Positions 1 to 11,062 of a DNA stretch of 64,000 nt are shown piece after piece (position 1 is the stretch's first letter; every line of letters starts with the position of its first letter). A program made the position numbers and the translations under genes. The notes beneath the pieces were generated by a model. It was not told where the DNA came from. It saw only the letters and a list, made by a program, of their open reading frames with translations, and did no database searches. The DNA lies in NCBI GenBank assembly GCA_965660935.1, contig CBFIBR010000005.1, positions 10,108 to 74,107 of the forward strand. Reading direction: 5' to 3'. The DNA comes from UBA1172 sp002457135. GTDB taxonomy: Bacteria; Pseudomonadota; Alphaproteobacteria; Puniceispirillales; UBA1172.

Positions 1-43
1 CGATCTTGAAATCCCGGCCTTTCTCCGTCGTCAGGCGAACTGA
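1..43 (+). CDS. ftsZ: FtsZ, C-terminal tail only (partial)
   Basis: The first bases encode DLEIPAFLRRQAN followed by TGA at 41-43. This matches the conserved C-terminal peptide by which FtsZ, the tubulin-like division GTPase, binds ZipA/FtsA-type partners. The rest of the gene lies upstream of the window. The position directly before lpxC is the usual end of the dcw cluster in alphaproteobacteria, which supports the call despite only 13 residues being visible. Confidence 0.85.
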   Translation, partial: DLEIPAFLRRQAN

Positions 44-57
44 TCCTTATCGCCTGA
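31..57. other. Inverted repeat over the ftsZ stop codon
   Basis: TCAGGCGA (31-38) and TCGCCTGA (50-57) are perfect complements with an 11-nt loop and straddle the ftsZ stop. An A-rich rather than T-rich stretch follows, so this is not a standard intrinsic terminator. It could stabilise the ftsZ transcript 3' end or be chance. Confidence 0.3.
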
Positions 58-96
58 GGATGGAAAAAACGGCATGATTCCAGTTTGTTGAAACTG

Positions 97-140
97 TCAC
101 GATTGGTAACTGCATTGCAACAATCGGTTACCAATCGTGA
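97..140. promoter_or_regulatory. Perfect 14-bp inverted repeat upstream of lpxC
   Basis: TCACGATTGGTAAC (97-110) is the exact reverse complement of GTTACCAATCGTGA (127-140), with a 16-nt spacer. It lies in the ftsZ-lpxC gap, 83 nt before the chosen lpxC start. No T-run follows, so an operator or an mRNA leader hairpin is likelier than a terminator. No regulator is recognised. Confidence 0.6.
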
Positions 141-222
141 TTTGATCCTTGTGCCGTAAATACCTATTTTGCAAAAGTTAATAAATCCTAATAACCGACT
201 GCCAGAAGAGATACCCATATCA

Positions 223-1152
223 ATGCCCGTTGAATCCAGCATCCAGCACACGCTCGCATCCAGCGTATCCCGAAATGGCATCGGCCTGCATTCCGCCAAG
301 ATGGTGGATATCACCATTCACCCTGCCCCTGAAAATACCGGTATCGTTTTTCGCCGCGTTGATATCACCAATGTTGATACCGCCATTCCCGCGCATTGTT
401 CCAACATCGCGGATACCATGCTGAACTCCCGCATCATGAATAACGAAGGCGTCACGGTCGGCACTGTGGAACACCTGATGGCCGCGTTCTTCGGGCTTGG
501 GATTGATAACGCTATTGTTGATGTGAACGCGTCCGAGCTGCCCGCCATGGATGGCAGCTCCGCTCCATATTGCCAGATGATCAATGAGGCTGGCATCATC
601 GCCCAGGGCGCGCCCCGGCGTTTTCTGAGGGTGCTGAAAGCCGTCACGGTCGAAACCGATTATGGCAAGGCCGAGATCAGCCCGTCGGATGAACTGATCA
701 TCGATATCGCCATTGATTTCAACGATAGCGCAATCGGCGCATCGAAATATTTCTACATTCACCGCAACAACAGTTTCGAGGAAGAGATTTCTTCGGCGCG
801 GACATTCTGTCTCTATCAGGATGTCACCAAGTTGCGGGCCGCTGGCTACGCGCTTGGCGGGTCACTGGAAAACGCCATTGTTGTTGATGACGGCACTGTC
901 CTGAATGAAGGCGGGCTGCGTTACAGTGATGAATTTGTCCGCCACAAGACGCTCGATTGCCTTGGCGATCTCTATCTTGGCGGCATCTTTGTGCTTGGCC
1001 ATATCACCGCCAGCCAGCCGAGCCATGCGCTCAACAACAAGCTGGTGAAAACGTTGCTGGCTGATGAAAGTGCGTATGAGATCATCGAAAGCAAGCCTGA
1101 GCCTGTGATCCTGAATGACACGGTCAGGGAACCTGTCGCCGCCCTCGCCTGA
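223..1152 (+). CDS. lpxC: UDP-3-O-acyl-N-acetylglucosamine deacetylase LpxC
   Basis: LpxC catalyses the committed, zinc-dependent deacetylation step of lipid A synthesis in the cytoplasm. From this ATG the protein is 309 residues, close to the usual size. VEHLMAAF (zinc ligand H84), HKTLDCLGD (ligands H241 and D245) and the catalytic-type histidine in SQPSHALNN (H268) are all present. An in-frame TTG at 169 would add 18 residues. ATG at 223 is preferred because MPVESSIQHTLAS fits the family N-terminus and an AGAAGAG stretch precedes it. The gene follows ftsZ and the 14-bp inverted repeat. Confidence 0.95.
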   Translation: MPVESSIQHTLASSVSRNGIGLHSAKMVDITIHPAPENTGIVFRRVDITNVDTAIPAHCSNIADTMLNSRIMNNEGVTVGTVEHLMAAFFGLGIDNAIVDVNASELPAMDGSSAPYCQMINEAGIIAQGAPRRFLRVLKAVTVETDYGKAEISPSDELIIDIAIDFNDSAIGASKYFYIHRNNSFEEEISSARTFCLYQDVTKLRAAGYALGGSLENAIVVDDGTVLNEGGLRYSDEFVRHKTLDCLGDLYLGGIFVLGHITASQPSHALNNKLVKTLLADESAYEIIESKPEPVILNDTVREPVAALA

Positions 1153-1309
1153 TTTCAGCCGCTTCGGTAACCGCTTCATTAATTTATGTTAAAACCGCAA
1201 CCGCCCTGACCCTCAAGAGAGCGGGACGAGGCACGGTTTATTCTTTCCCTTGCCCATGCTTCGGCGTATGGTAAATTCCCATAATACCTTCGCATTGCAG
1301 GAGTCAGCC

Positions 1310-2203
1310 TTGCTTCCAGACAGCATTTCGAACGTTGTGACAGCGTCGAATTCCGGGTTCAATTCTTCCCTGTTCGGTCGATCCATCGCGGGCCGGAAAA
1401 AGTCAGGATACCTGGTGACGGCTGTGCTGCTGCTGGCGCTTTCCGGCTGTTCCGGCACGGGCGATTTCCTGGCGCAGGAAGAACGCTCGGCCGATGAGCT
1501 TTATAACTCGGCCCTCAATGAAGTGGCCGTTGGTGATATCACCAAGGCCTCGCCCCTGTTTGATGAGGTTGAACGCCAGCATCCCTATTCATCCCTCGCC
1601 ACCCAGGCGCAGCTGATGTCGGCCTGGTCGCTTTATCAGTCCAACAGTTACGGTGCCACCGTCAACGCGCTGGAACGCTTTGTTGAGCTTAACCCGGCGC
1701 ATCCTGATGTTGATTATGCGCTCTACCTCAAGGCCCAGAGCTATTATGAACAGATTGTCGATGTTGAACGTGATGCAGGGATGACCGTGCTGGCCAAGGA
1801 AGCCTTCGAAGCTCTCCTGACCCGCTTCCCTGAAAGCAAATACGCCCGTGATGCCCGCCTTAAACTGGAGCTGACGGTATCGCACCTCGCGGGTAAGGAA
1901 ATGTCGGTGGGCCGGTTCTATCTGGAGCGCGGGCATTACGATGCCGCCCTGCGCCGCTTCGCCACCGTGGTAAAGGATTATGACCGTTCGAACCAGACCC
2001 CAGAGGCACTCTATCGCATGGTGGAGGCGTATCTGGCACTGGGACTGGATGGTGAGGCTGATCGCAGTGCCGCCGTGCTGAATTACAATTATCCCGAATC
2101 CGTCTGGACCGAGCGGATGCTTGCCCTCATTGATGCACCGACGACCAACCATGACCCTGGTCTCTTTGAAACCCTTGTTGACAAAGCCACGTCCATCTTC
2201 TGA
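1310..2203 (+). CDS. bamD: Outer-membrane assembly lipoprotein BamD (ComL)
   Basis: BamD is the essential lipoprotein of the BAM complex that folds beta-barrel proteins into the outer membrane. A hydrophobic signal ends in a lipobox, LLALSGC, with the acylated cysteine at residue 47 from this start. TPR-like helices follow, including NEVAVGDITKASPLFDEVE. I chose the TTG at 1310 because a clean AGGAG (1299-1303) sits 6 nt upstream. Starting at 1250 (or the in-frame ATG at 1268) would give an unusually long signal peptide. Only 3 nt separate it from recN. Confidence 0.9.
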   Translation: MLPDSISNVVTASNSGFNSSLFGRSIAGRKKSGYLVTAVLLLALSGCSGTGDFLAQEERSADELYNSALNEVAVGDITKASPLFDEVERQHPYSSLATQAQLMSAWSLYQSNSYGATVNALERFVELNPAHPDVDYALYLKAQSYYEQIVDVERDAGMTVLAKEAFEALLTRFPESKYARDARLKLELTVSHLAGKEMSVGRFYLERGHYDAALRRFATVVKDYDRSNQTPEALYRMVEAYLALGLDGEADRSAAVLNYNYPESVWTERMLALIDAPTTNHDPGLFETLVDKATSIF

Positions 2204-2206
2204 TCC

Positions 2207-3868
2207 ATGCTGACGCGTCTTCAAGTTCGCAATGTTGTTCTGATCAATCGCCTGGACCTCGATTTTCGAAAGGGCCTGACGGTGCTGACCGGTGAAACCG
2301 GTGCCGGTAAATCCATCCTGCTGGATTCGCTTGGCCTTGCCCTTGGCAGCCGGGCGAATTTTGACCTTATCGGTATCCATGGTGACCGGGCCGAGGTTAC
2401 GGCCTGTTTTGATCTGCCTGATCCGCACCCGGCCCGGGACGTGCTTGACGATGCCGGGATTGAGCCGGGGGATGAGCTGATCCTGCGGCGACAGTTGCGT
2501 GACGGCAAATCCCCGGCCCTGATCAATGACAGGCCGGTTTCGGCAACCCTGTTGCGTCAGGTCGGGGACAGCCTGATTGAAATTCAGGGCCAGTTTGAGG
2601 GCCGCGGTCTGTTGGATGTCACCACCCACCGTGCATTGCTGGACCGTTTTGCCAGCACCACCGATGAAGCCGAAACCCTGCGTTCAGCGTGGCAGGACTG
2701 GCAGGATGCCTGCCAGCGTCATGCCAGCGCCCGTGCAGAGCTGGAGGAAGCCCGCGCCGAGGAAGACTGGCTGAGGGATGCGGTCAGCCAGCTGGATGAG
2801 CTTTCCCCCGAAGATGGTGAGGAAGACAGCCTGGCCGAAGAACGGACCATGCTGGCCAATGTCACCAAAATCGCCGAAGCACTGCATTATGTGGAAAGCG
2901 CCATCAGCACCGAAGACGGGGCCGCCGGCATGATCGGGGCCGCCGCCAAGAATGTTGATCGCATGGCGGATACCGGCGGCAGCCTGCTGGAGCCGGTGAT
3001 CAACGCGCTGGCCCGGGTTGATGCCGAGCTGGAAGAAACCGCAAGCTGTATCCAGGCCGCCCGCGACCGGCTGGAGGGCGATCCGAACCGGCTGTCGTTT
3101 ATCGAGGATCGCCTGCACGCCCTGCGCAGCCAGGCCCGAAAGCATCGCGTGACCACCGATGAGCTGCCTGAACTGCATCGCGGTCTGGCTGAAAGGCTGA
3201 GCGGGCTGGATGACCAGTCAGGCGGGCTGGCCGCCCTGCAAGCGGCTGAGGATGCAGCGGCTGAAACCTATCGCAATCTCGCCTCAACCTTGAGCCAGAA
3301 GCGCAAAGATGCCGCGGCCGATCTTGACCGGGGCGTGATGCAGGAACTGCCGGACCTGAAACTGGATCAGGCGCGGTTTACCACTGTGCTGGAAGAATTG
3401 CCCGAGGAACGCTGGGGGCCAAACGGCATTGATCAGGTGCGGTTTGAGGCGAACACCAACCCCGGCATGAAGACAGGCCCGATAGATCGCATCGCCTCAG
3501 GCGGGGAGCTGGCACGGTTCCTCCTCGCCCTCAAGGTGGTGCTGGCCGATACATCTGCCCCCATGACCCTGATTTTCGATGAAGTCGACAGCGGCGTGGG
3601 CGGGGCTGTGGCCGCCGCTGTCGGCAACAGGCTGTCACGCCTGGGTGCGACCATGCAATGCCTTGTCATCACCCACTCACCGCAAGTTGCATCACGCGGG
3701 CGTTTCCATTTCCGGATTTCCAAATCAGCAACGGATGAGGGCATGATCAGCACGGCGGAACCGCTCACCTCTGATGACAGGCTGGAGGAAATCAGCCGCA
3801 TGCTCTCCGGCAGCACGATCACGCCTGAGGCGCGTGCCGCCGCCCTTCGCCTGCTGCAAAAGGACTGA
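2207..3868 (+). CDS. recN: DNA repair protein RecN
   Basis: RecN is an SMC-like ATPase that acts on double-strand breaks during recombinational repair. The Walker A box GETGAGKS is at residues 29-36. Long Glu/Ala/Arg-rich coiled-coil segments fill the centre. The ABC-type C-terminus carries IASGGELARFLLALK and DEVDSGVGG. The 553-residue length matches the family. It starts 3 nt after bamD and ends 3 nt before ligA, so bamD-recN-ligA should be one transcript. That order is common in alphaproteobacteria. Confidence 0.95.
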   Translation: MLTRLQVRNVVLINRLDLDFRKGLTVLTGETGAGKSILLDSLGLALGSRANFDLIGIHGDRAEVTACFDLPDPHPARDVLDDAGIEPGDELILRRQLRDGKSPALINDRPVSATLLRQVGDSLIEIQGQFEGRGLLDVTTHRALLDRFASTTDEAETLRSAWQDWQDACQRHASARAELEEARAEEDWLRDAVSQLDELSPEDGEEDSLAEERTMLANVTKIAEALHYVESAISTEDGAAGMIGAAAKNVDRMADTGGSLLEPVINALARVDAELEETASCIQAARDRLEGDPNRLSFIEDRLHALRSQARKHRVTTDELPELHRGLAERLSGLDDQSGGLAALQAAEDAAAETYRNLASTLSQKRKDAAADLDRGVMQELPDLKLDQARFTTVLEELPEERWGPNGIDQVRFEANTNPGMKTGPIDRIASGGELARFLLALKVVLADTSAPMTLIFDEVDSGVGGAVAAAVGNRLSRLGATMQCLVITHSPQVASRGRFHFRISKSATDEGMISTAEPLTSDDRLEEISRMLSGSTITPEARAAALRLLQKD

Positions 3869-3871
3869 GCC

Positions 3872-5944
3872 ATGACGGATCAGCCCGATATCGCCAGCAT
3901 GACCACGATGGAAGCCGCCACCGAGCTGGCGCAGCTGGCTGAGGCTATCGCCTATCACAACCAGCGTTACCATACCGATGATGACCCCGAGATCAGCGAT
4001 GCCGAGTTCGATGCACTGATGCAGCGCAACACCGCCCTTGAGGCCGCCTTCCCCGAACTGGTCCGCCCTGATAGCCCGTCACTCAGGGTCGGCGCACCGG
4101 TCAAGGCAGGGTTCGCCAAAAAAACCCACCGTGTCCCCATGCTGTCGCTTTCCAATGCCTTTGATGCTGATGATGTGGCGGAATTTCTGGACCGGATCAG
4201 GCGGTTTCTTTCCCTGCCCGAGGGGGAGGAAATCGCGCTGTCGGTCGAACCCAAGATTGACGGGCTGTCGATCAGCCTGCGCTATCGTGACGGTATTCTG
4301 GTTGAGGCTGTGACCCGGGGTGATGGCACCGAGGGCGAGGATGTCACCGCCAATGTCAGCACCATCGGGGATATTCCGGGAACGTTAACCGGCACGCCGC
4401 CCTCCCTGCTGGAAGTCAGGGGGGAGATTTACATGGGCAAGAAGGATTTCGAGGACCTCAACACACGGCAGGCCGAGGCTGGCAGCAAGATTTTTGCCAA
4501 CCCGCGCAACGCCGCCGCCGGGTCTCTGCGCCAGAAGGACAGCAGCATCACGGCCAGCCGCCCGTTGCGGTTTTTCGCCTATTCTGCGGGCGAGATGTCC
4601 GAAGCGGCCGGGTCCACCCATAGTGAATTTCTCGATGCGCTCAAGGCGTTTGGTTTTGCCGTCAACCCGTTGACCGCCCGCACCACCAGCCTGGATGACA
4701 CCATCCGGCAGTATGAGATGATCAACGCTGAACGGGCCGGGCTGGATTATGATATTGACGGTGTCGTCTATAAGGTTGATCGCCATGACTGGCAGCAACG
4801 GCTTGGCCAGGTCAGCCGGTCACCGCGCTGGGCTATCGCCCATAAATTTGCCGCCGAGAAAGCCGAAACCGTGCTGGAAGGCATTGATATTCAGGTTGGC
4901 CGAACCGGCGCATTGACCCCGGTGGCGAGGCTCAAGCCCGTGACCGTTGGCGGGGTCGTCGTTTCCAACGCAACGCTCCATAATGAGGATTATATCGCCG
5001 AAAAGGGGATCATGGTTGGCGATACGGTGCTGATCCAGCGTGCCGGTGACGTGATCCCGCAAGTGCTGTCGGTGACGCTGGAAAAGCGCCCTGCTGATGC
5101 CGAGCCTTACCGTTTCCCGCAGGAATGCCCGTCCTGCGGCAGCCCCGCCCCGAGACCCGAGGGGGAGGCTGTGCGGCGATGCCAGGGTGAGCTGTCCTGC
5201 CCGGCCCAGGTCGTGGAACGGCTGAAGCATTTCGTGTCCCGTGATGCCTTTGATATCGAGGGGCTGGGGAGCAAGCTGGTCGAAGAATTGAACGGCGACG
5301 GGTTGCTGGATACCCCCGCCGATATCTTCACCCTCCACCAGCATGCCGAGGCACTGGCCGAGCGTGAGGGCTGGGGCGAGGTATCCGCCAGAAACCTGAT
5401 CGATGCGATTGAGGAACGCCGCCGGATTGACCTGAACCGCGTTATCTATGCGCTTGGCATTCGCCAGATCGGGCAATCCACCGCCAGGCTGCTGGCGCGG
5501 CATTACGGCTCCATGCCTGCCTTGCTTGAGGCGGCCGAGGCGGCCTCTCAGCTCGAAGGGTTGGCGTGGGATGAGCTCAACAGCATTGACCAGATCGGCA
5601 CCAGCGTTGCCAGTGACCTGATCCGGTTTATCAATGATGACCATAACAGGCAGGTCATTGATGCGCTGATCACCGAAATTGAACCCATCCCCCCCGAGGC
5701 GGTGGCCGAGGATAGCGAGATTTCAGGCAAAACCGTTGTCTTTACAGGAACGCTGGTGCAGATGAGCCGGGCCGAGGCCAAGGCAAGGGCAGAAACCCTC
5801 GGCGCCAAGGTCGCCGGGTCGGTATCATCCAAAACCGATTATGTGGTGGTCGGGGCCGATGCTGGCAGCAAGGCAAAAAAAGCGCAAGCACTGGGCATCA
5901 CCATCCTGACCGAGGATGAATGGCTGACGCTTTCAGCCGGTTAG
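3872..5944 (+). CDS. ligA: NAD+-dependent DNA ligase LigA
   Basis: LigA seals nicks in replication and repair using NAD+. The domains run in the expected order. The adenylation domain has the nucleophilic lysine in EPKIDGLS (K128). The OB fold includes VGRTGALTPVARLKPV. A zinc finger has CPSCGSPAPRPEGEAVRRC and a later cysteine (LSC). Helix-hairpin-helix repeats and a C-terminal BRCT domain (GKTVVFTGTL...) complete it. The 690-residue length is typical. The stop codon overlaps the stop of the convergent aminopeptidase P gene by 4 nt, so no terminator separates them. Confidence 0.97.
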   Translation: MTDQPDIASMTTMEAATELAQLAEAIAYHNQRYHTDDDPEISDAEFDALMQRNTALEAAFPELVRPDSPSLRVGAPVKAGFAKKTHRVPMLSLSNAFDADDVAEFLDRIRRFLSLPEGEEIALSVEPKIDGLSISLRYRDGILVEAVTRGDGTEGEDVTANVSTIGDIPGTLTGTPPSLLEVRGEIYMGKKDFEDLNTRQAEAGSKIFANPRNAAAGSLRQKDSSITASRPLRFFAYSAGEMSEAAGSTHSEFLDALKAFGFAVNPLTARTTSLDDTIRQYEMINAERAGLDYDIDGVVYKVDRHDWQQRLGQVSRSPRWAIAHKFAAEKAETVLEGIDIQVGRTGALTPVARLKPVTVGGVVVSNATLHNEDYIAEKGIMVGDTVLIQRAGDVIPQVLSVTLEKRPADAEPYRFPQECPSCGSPAPRPEGEAVRRCQGELSCPAQVVERLKHFVSRDAFDIEGLGSKLVEELNGDGLLDTPADIFTLHQHAEALAEREGWGEVSARNLIDAIEERRRIDLNRVIYALGIRQIGQSTARLLARHYGSMPALLEAAEAASQLEGLAWDELNSIDQIGTSVASDLIRFINDDHNRQVIDALITEIEPIPPEAVAEDSEISGKTVVFTGTLVQMSRAEAKARAETLGAKVAGSVSSKTDYVVVGADAGSKAKKAQALGITILTEDEWLTLSAG

Positions 5945-7692
5945 GCCAGCGGTTCCGTTGCCTCAATCAGCCAGGACAGGGCAGCGTCATCATCACTCAG
6001 CACCCGGGCTTTCAACAAGGGCGCGATTTCATCACGGACACGCCGGTGATAGGCATCCAGCCATGATCGCTCATCCCCATCCAGCAGATCAGCCCTGATC
6101 AACCGCCGGTCTATTGGCACAAAGGTCAGGTTTTCAGCGTACAGCATGCCGCTATCATCACGCTGGATGGCGATCAGGTTTTCGATCCTGATCCCGAACC
6201 CCCCGGGCTGATAAAATCCGGGTTCATTCGACAGCACCATGCCTGCCTCAATCGCCCGAGTGCTGCGTTTGGAAATGCTGGCCGGGCCTTCATGCACCGA
6301 CAGGCTGCACCCAACGCCATGGCCGGTCCCATGGGCGAAATCGAGGCCAGCCTGCCACAATGGGGCGCGGGTGATGGCATCAAGCTGAATGCCGTTTGTC
6401 CCCTCAGGAAAACGGCACCGCGCCAGCGCGATATGCGCCTTCAGCACATGGGTGAAAGCATGGATCATTTCGGCTGACGGTGTTCCGGCGGCGATGGTGC
6501 GGGTGATATCGGTTGTCGCCCCAAGGTATTGCCCGCCACTGTCAATCAGGCAGAGGCTATCCATCGGGATCGGCTGGTCCTTGCCCTCAACAGCGCGGTA
6601 ATGCACGATCGCGCCATTGCCGCCTCCCCCGCAGATGGTGGCGAAACTGGGGCTGATAAATTCATCGGAAAGGGAGCGAAATTCGATCAGTTTCTGGTCA
6701 ACCTCAACCTCGCGGACCGGGCGTTCCGGCAGGGTTTTATCCAGCCAGTGCAGGAACCGGACCATGGCCACGGCATCAATCCGGTGGGCATGATCAAACG
6801 CCTTGAGCTCGGCCCCTGTCTTGATCGCCTTAAGCGCGGTGATCGGGCTTTCCGCATGGATAGCCGACCCCTTGACCATGCCCTCAATCGCTGTCGGGCA
6901 TGTTGATGGATCAATCATCACCTCACCCTCACCATATTGGCTGAGGCAGGCCCCGGGTTCCGCCGGATCAGCAAAGGCAAGCCCGCTGCCATCGATATCA
7001 GCAAACCGTTCAGGATCAGCAAGGATCGTCACTGTCCCATCCCGTGAAAGCACAGCAAAGGCCAGCACCACCGGGGTGTGGTTCAGATCACGCCCCCTTG
7101 CATTGAGCAGCCAGGCCAGCCCGGCAGGATCACTGATCATCATGGCCCTGACATCAGGGTGTGATGCCTGGATGCGGTCGATGCAGGCGGTGATTTTCTC
7201 ATCCCTTGTCATGCCGGCATACTCAATGCTGTAGGGGATGGCACGGCTCAACGGACGGGGCGGTTTATCGGGCCAGATCCGGTCAACCGGATTGGCATCA
7301 AGCGGGGTCAGGCTGACCTGACCATCCACTGCCTTTTCCAGCCGTTCACGCTGACCCACGGGCATCAGCCAGGCATCAAACCCGATGACCTTGCCTGCGG
7401 CATGGTTCAGCAGCCAGTCGCTCAATGAGGCCTCAGGCTGGGTCAGGCATTGCCATTCGGGGCCGGTTTCAGTTTCCATCTGGATGGTGTAGCGGCCATC
7501 GCTGAACAGCACCGCCTGATCAGCCATGACAACGGCGATACCGGCTGAACCCGTGAACCCGCTGATAAAGGCAAGGCGTTCATCGGCGGCGGGGACTTCC
7601 TCCCCCGAAAAGGCATCACCGCGGGGGATGATCACGCCATCAACGCCCATTGCCTTGATCTCTGCCCGGAGTGCCGCCAGCCGATCAGTCAT
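5941..7692 (-). CDS. pepP: Xaa-Pro aminopeptidase (aminopeptidase P, M24B)
   Basis: This dimetal peptidase removes N-terminal residues that precede proline. At 583 residues it is the long, three-domain form: two creatinase-like N-terminal domains and a pita-bread catalytic domain. Metal ligands are visible in LIDSGGQYLGATTDITRT (two Asp), HGTGHGVG (His), NEPGFY (Glu) and GIRIENL (Glu). The start is placed at MTDRLAALR. GGGAGGGG precedes it, and it overlaps the prmA stop by 8 nt (ATGACTGA), which implies translational coupling. It is the last gene of uvrD-prmA-pepP. Confidence 0.9.
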   Translation of the reverse strand: MTDRLAALRAEIKAMGVDGVIIPRGDAFSGEEVPAADERLAFISGFTGSAGIAVVMADQAVLFSDGRYTIQMETETGPEWQCLTQPEASLSDWLLNHAAGKVIGFDAWLMPVGQRERLEKAVDGQVSLTPLDANPVDRIWPDKPPRPLSRAIPYSIEYAGMTRDEKITACIDRIQASHPDVRAMMISDPAGLAWLLNARGRDLNHTPVVLAFAVLSRDGTVTILADPERFADIDGSGLAFADPAEPGACLSQYGEGEVMIDPSTCPTAIEGMVKGSAIHAESPITALKAIKTGAELKAFDHAHRIDAVAMVRFLHWLDKTLPERPVREVEVDQKLIEFRSLSDEFISPSFATICGGGGNGAIVHYRAVEGKDQPIPMDSLCLIDSGGQYLGATTDITRTIAAGTPSAEMIHAFTHVLKAHIALARCRFPEGTNGIQLDAITRAPLWQAGLDFAHGTGHGVGCSLSVHEGPASISKRSTRAIEAGMVLSNEPGFYQPGGFGIRIENLIAIQRDDSGMLYAENLTFVPIDRRLIRADLLDGDERSWLDAYHRRVRDEIAPLLKARVLSDDDAALSWLIEATEPLA

Positions 7693-8650
7693 TTGACCCC
7701 TCCCCTTTATGGCTGAACACCAGCGTTGCCCAGTCATTGAAAATCATGCTGTCCCGCAGGGTCAGGCCATGGGCCTCATGGCTTTGCTGCACATCATCAA
7801 CGTGAATATCCATCAGCCCGGCAACAATCAGCACGCCATCAGGGGCGAGGCAGGCCGTAGCATCAGCCGCCATTTCCATGAGCGGCGATGGCAGGATATT
7901 GGCCAGGATCACCTGATAAGGGGCATGATCAGCCACCAGCGCCGCCTGATAACCGTCAGAAACACCGCAGGTGATGCTCCCCGCCACACCGTTGATGGCG
8001 GCGTTATCGGCAGCAACACGAACAGCGACAGGGTCATTATCCACCGCGATAATCCGGCAATGGGGGTTGAGCTTGGCGGCGGCCATGGCGAGAATCCCGC
8101 TACCGCACCCGATATCAGCCACGCTGGATGCAGCATGGCGATCAAGGTATTTTTCCAGCATGGTCACGCAACCATGGGTGCTGGCATGGGTGCCGGAACC
8201 AAACGCCTGCCCTGCATCAATCAGCAGCCCGATCCTGCCCGCTGGCACCGGGTCGGTGATATGGCTGCCGTAAACCCGGAAAGAGGCGATATCAAGCGGC
8301 GGGAAGGATTTCCTGTTTTCGGCAAGCCAGTCCCGATCAGCGAGGCTTTCCACCATGGGCATGGCCGGCATGATGCTGGCGGGCATGATGCTGGCGGGCG
8401 TGATGCTGGCGGGCGTGATGCTGGTGGGGGAATCTGTTACCGAACCTGTTACCATCCGGGCCGCCACCATCGCAGCGTGGAGCCGTTCGGGGTCGGGTTC
8501 GGTCTCGGTGATGGCACTGATCCGCCACGGGGCATCATCATGGTCACGGTGGTAAGACACGGTTTCGGTATCACAGGCCGCGGCCAGCATATCAGCCCAG
8601 GTTTCGGCATCACCCGGCACTTCTAGCCGGATTTCCCATAGCGGCTGCAT
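7685..8650 (-). CDS. prmA: Ribosomal protein L11 methyltransferase PrmA
   Basis: PrmA trimethylates ribosomal protein L11. The SAM-binding core is clear: GQAFGSGTHASTHGC, then VADIGCGSGILAMAAAKL, then the ILANILPSPL catalytic-loop motif. Its ATG directly abuts the uvrD stop codon. At 321 residues it is slightly longer than usual. Part of the excess is a proline/alanine/serine tandem repeat (ITPAS/IMPAS units) between the N-terminal substrate-recognition domain and the methyltransferase domain. That repeat is probably a flexible linker expansion and should not disturb the active site. Confidence 0.93.
   Translation of the reverse strand: MQPLWEIRLEVPGDAETWADMLAAACDTETVSYHRDHDDAPWRISAITETEPDPERLHAAMVAARMVTGSVTDSPTSITPASITPASIMPASIMPAMPMVESLADRDWLAENRKSFPPLDIASFRVYGSHITDPVPAGRIGLLIDAGQAFGSGTHASTHGCVTMLEKYLDRHAASSVADIGCGSGILAMAAAKLNPHCRIIAVDNDPVAVRVAADNAAINGVAGSITCGVSDGYQAALVADHAPYQVILANILPSPLMEMAADATACLAPDGVLIVAGLMDIHVDDVQQSHEAHGLTLRDSMIFNDWATLVFSHKGEGSND
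8370..8429. repeat. Four 15-bp tandem units inside prmA
   Basis: Units ATGATGCTGGCGGGC (twice), then GTGATGCTGGCGGGC, then the diverged GTGATGCTGGTGGGG run head to tail. The 15-bp length keeps the frame. On the coding strand they encode repeated I-M/T-P-A-S pentapeptides. The close identity of neighbouring units suggests recent slippage. Confidence 0.85.
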
Positions 8651-10948
<2,298 letters not shown>

Positions 10949-10982
10949 GGTCCGTAAACTAGCACGGGGCAGGTGGCTTCTC

Positions 10983-11053
10983 CAGTCCTGAGACGTAATG
11001 GCGTGTTGATTTTCAGGACTGACTTGCCTTATCTTAATAATTCAAGTCAGGAC
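10983..11053. promoter_or_regulatory. Three copies of a TCAGGAC heptamer in the uvrD/mlaA divergent gap
   Basis: CAGTCCTGA (10983-10991) is the perfect reverse complement of TCAGGACTG (11013-11021), and TCAGGAC recurs at 11047-11053. CTGACTTG (11019-11026) also pairs with CAAGTCAG (11043-11050). The arrangement resembles multiple operator half-sites between divergent genes. The regulator is unknown, and no alphaproteobacterial LexA box is seen. Confidence 0.45.
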
Positions 11054-11062
11054 GATCAGGCA

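Noticed and set aside
1589..2629. Minus-strand frame of 346 residues opposite bamD and recN
   Set aside because: Runs across the bamD-recN junction and lacks any domain.
7709..8626. Plus-strand frame of 305 residues opposite prmA
   Set aside because: It mirrors prmA, is His/Gly-rich without domain sense, and lacks a ribosome site.
10949..11062. LexA operator between uvrD and mlaA
   Set aside because: The alphaproteobacterial GTTC-N7-GTTC pattern is not present.
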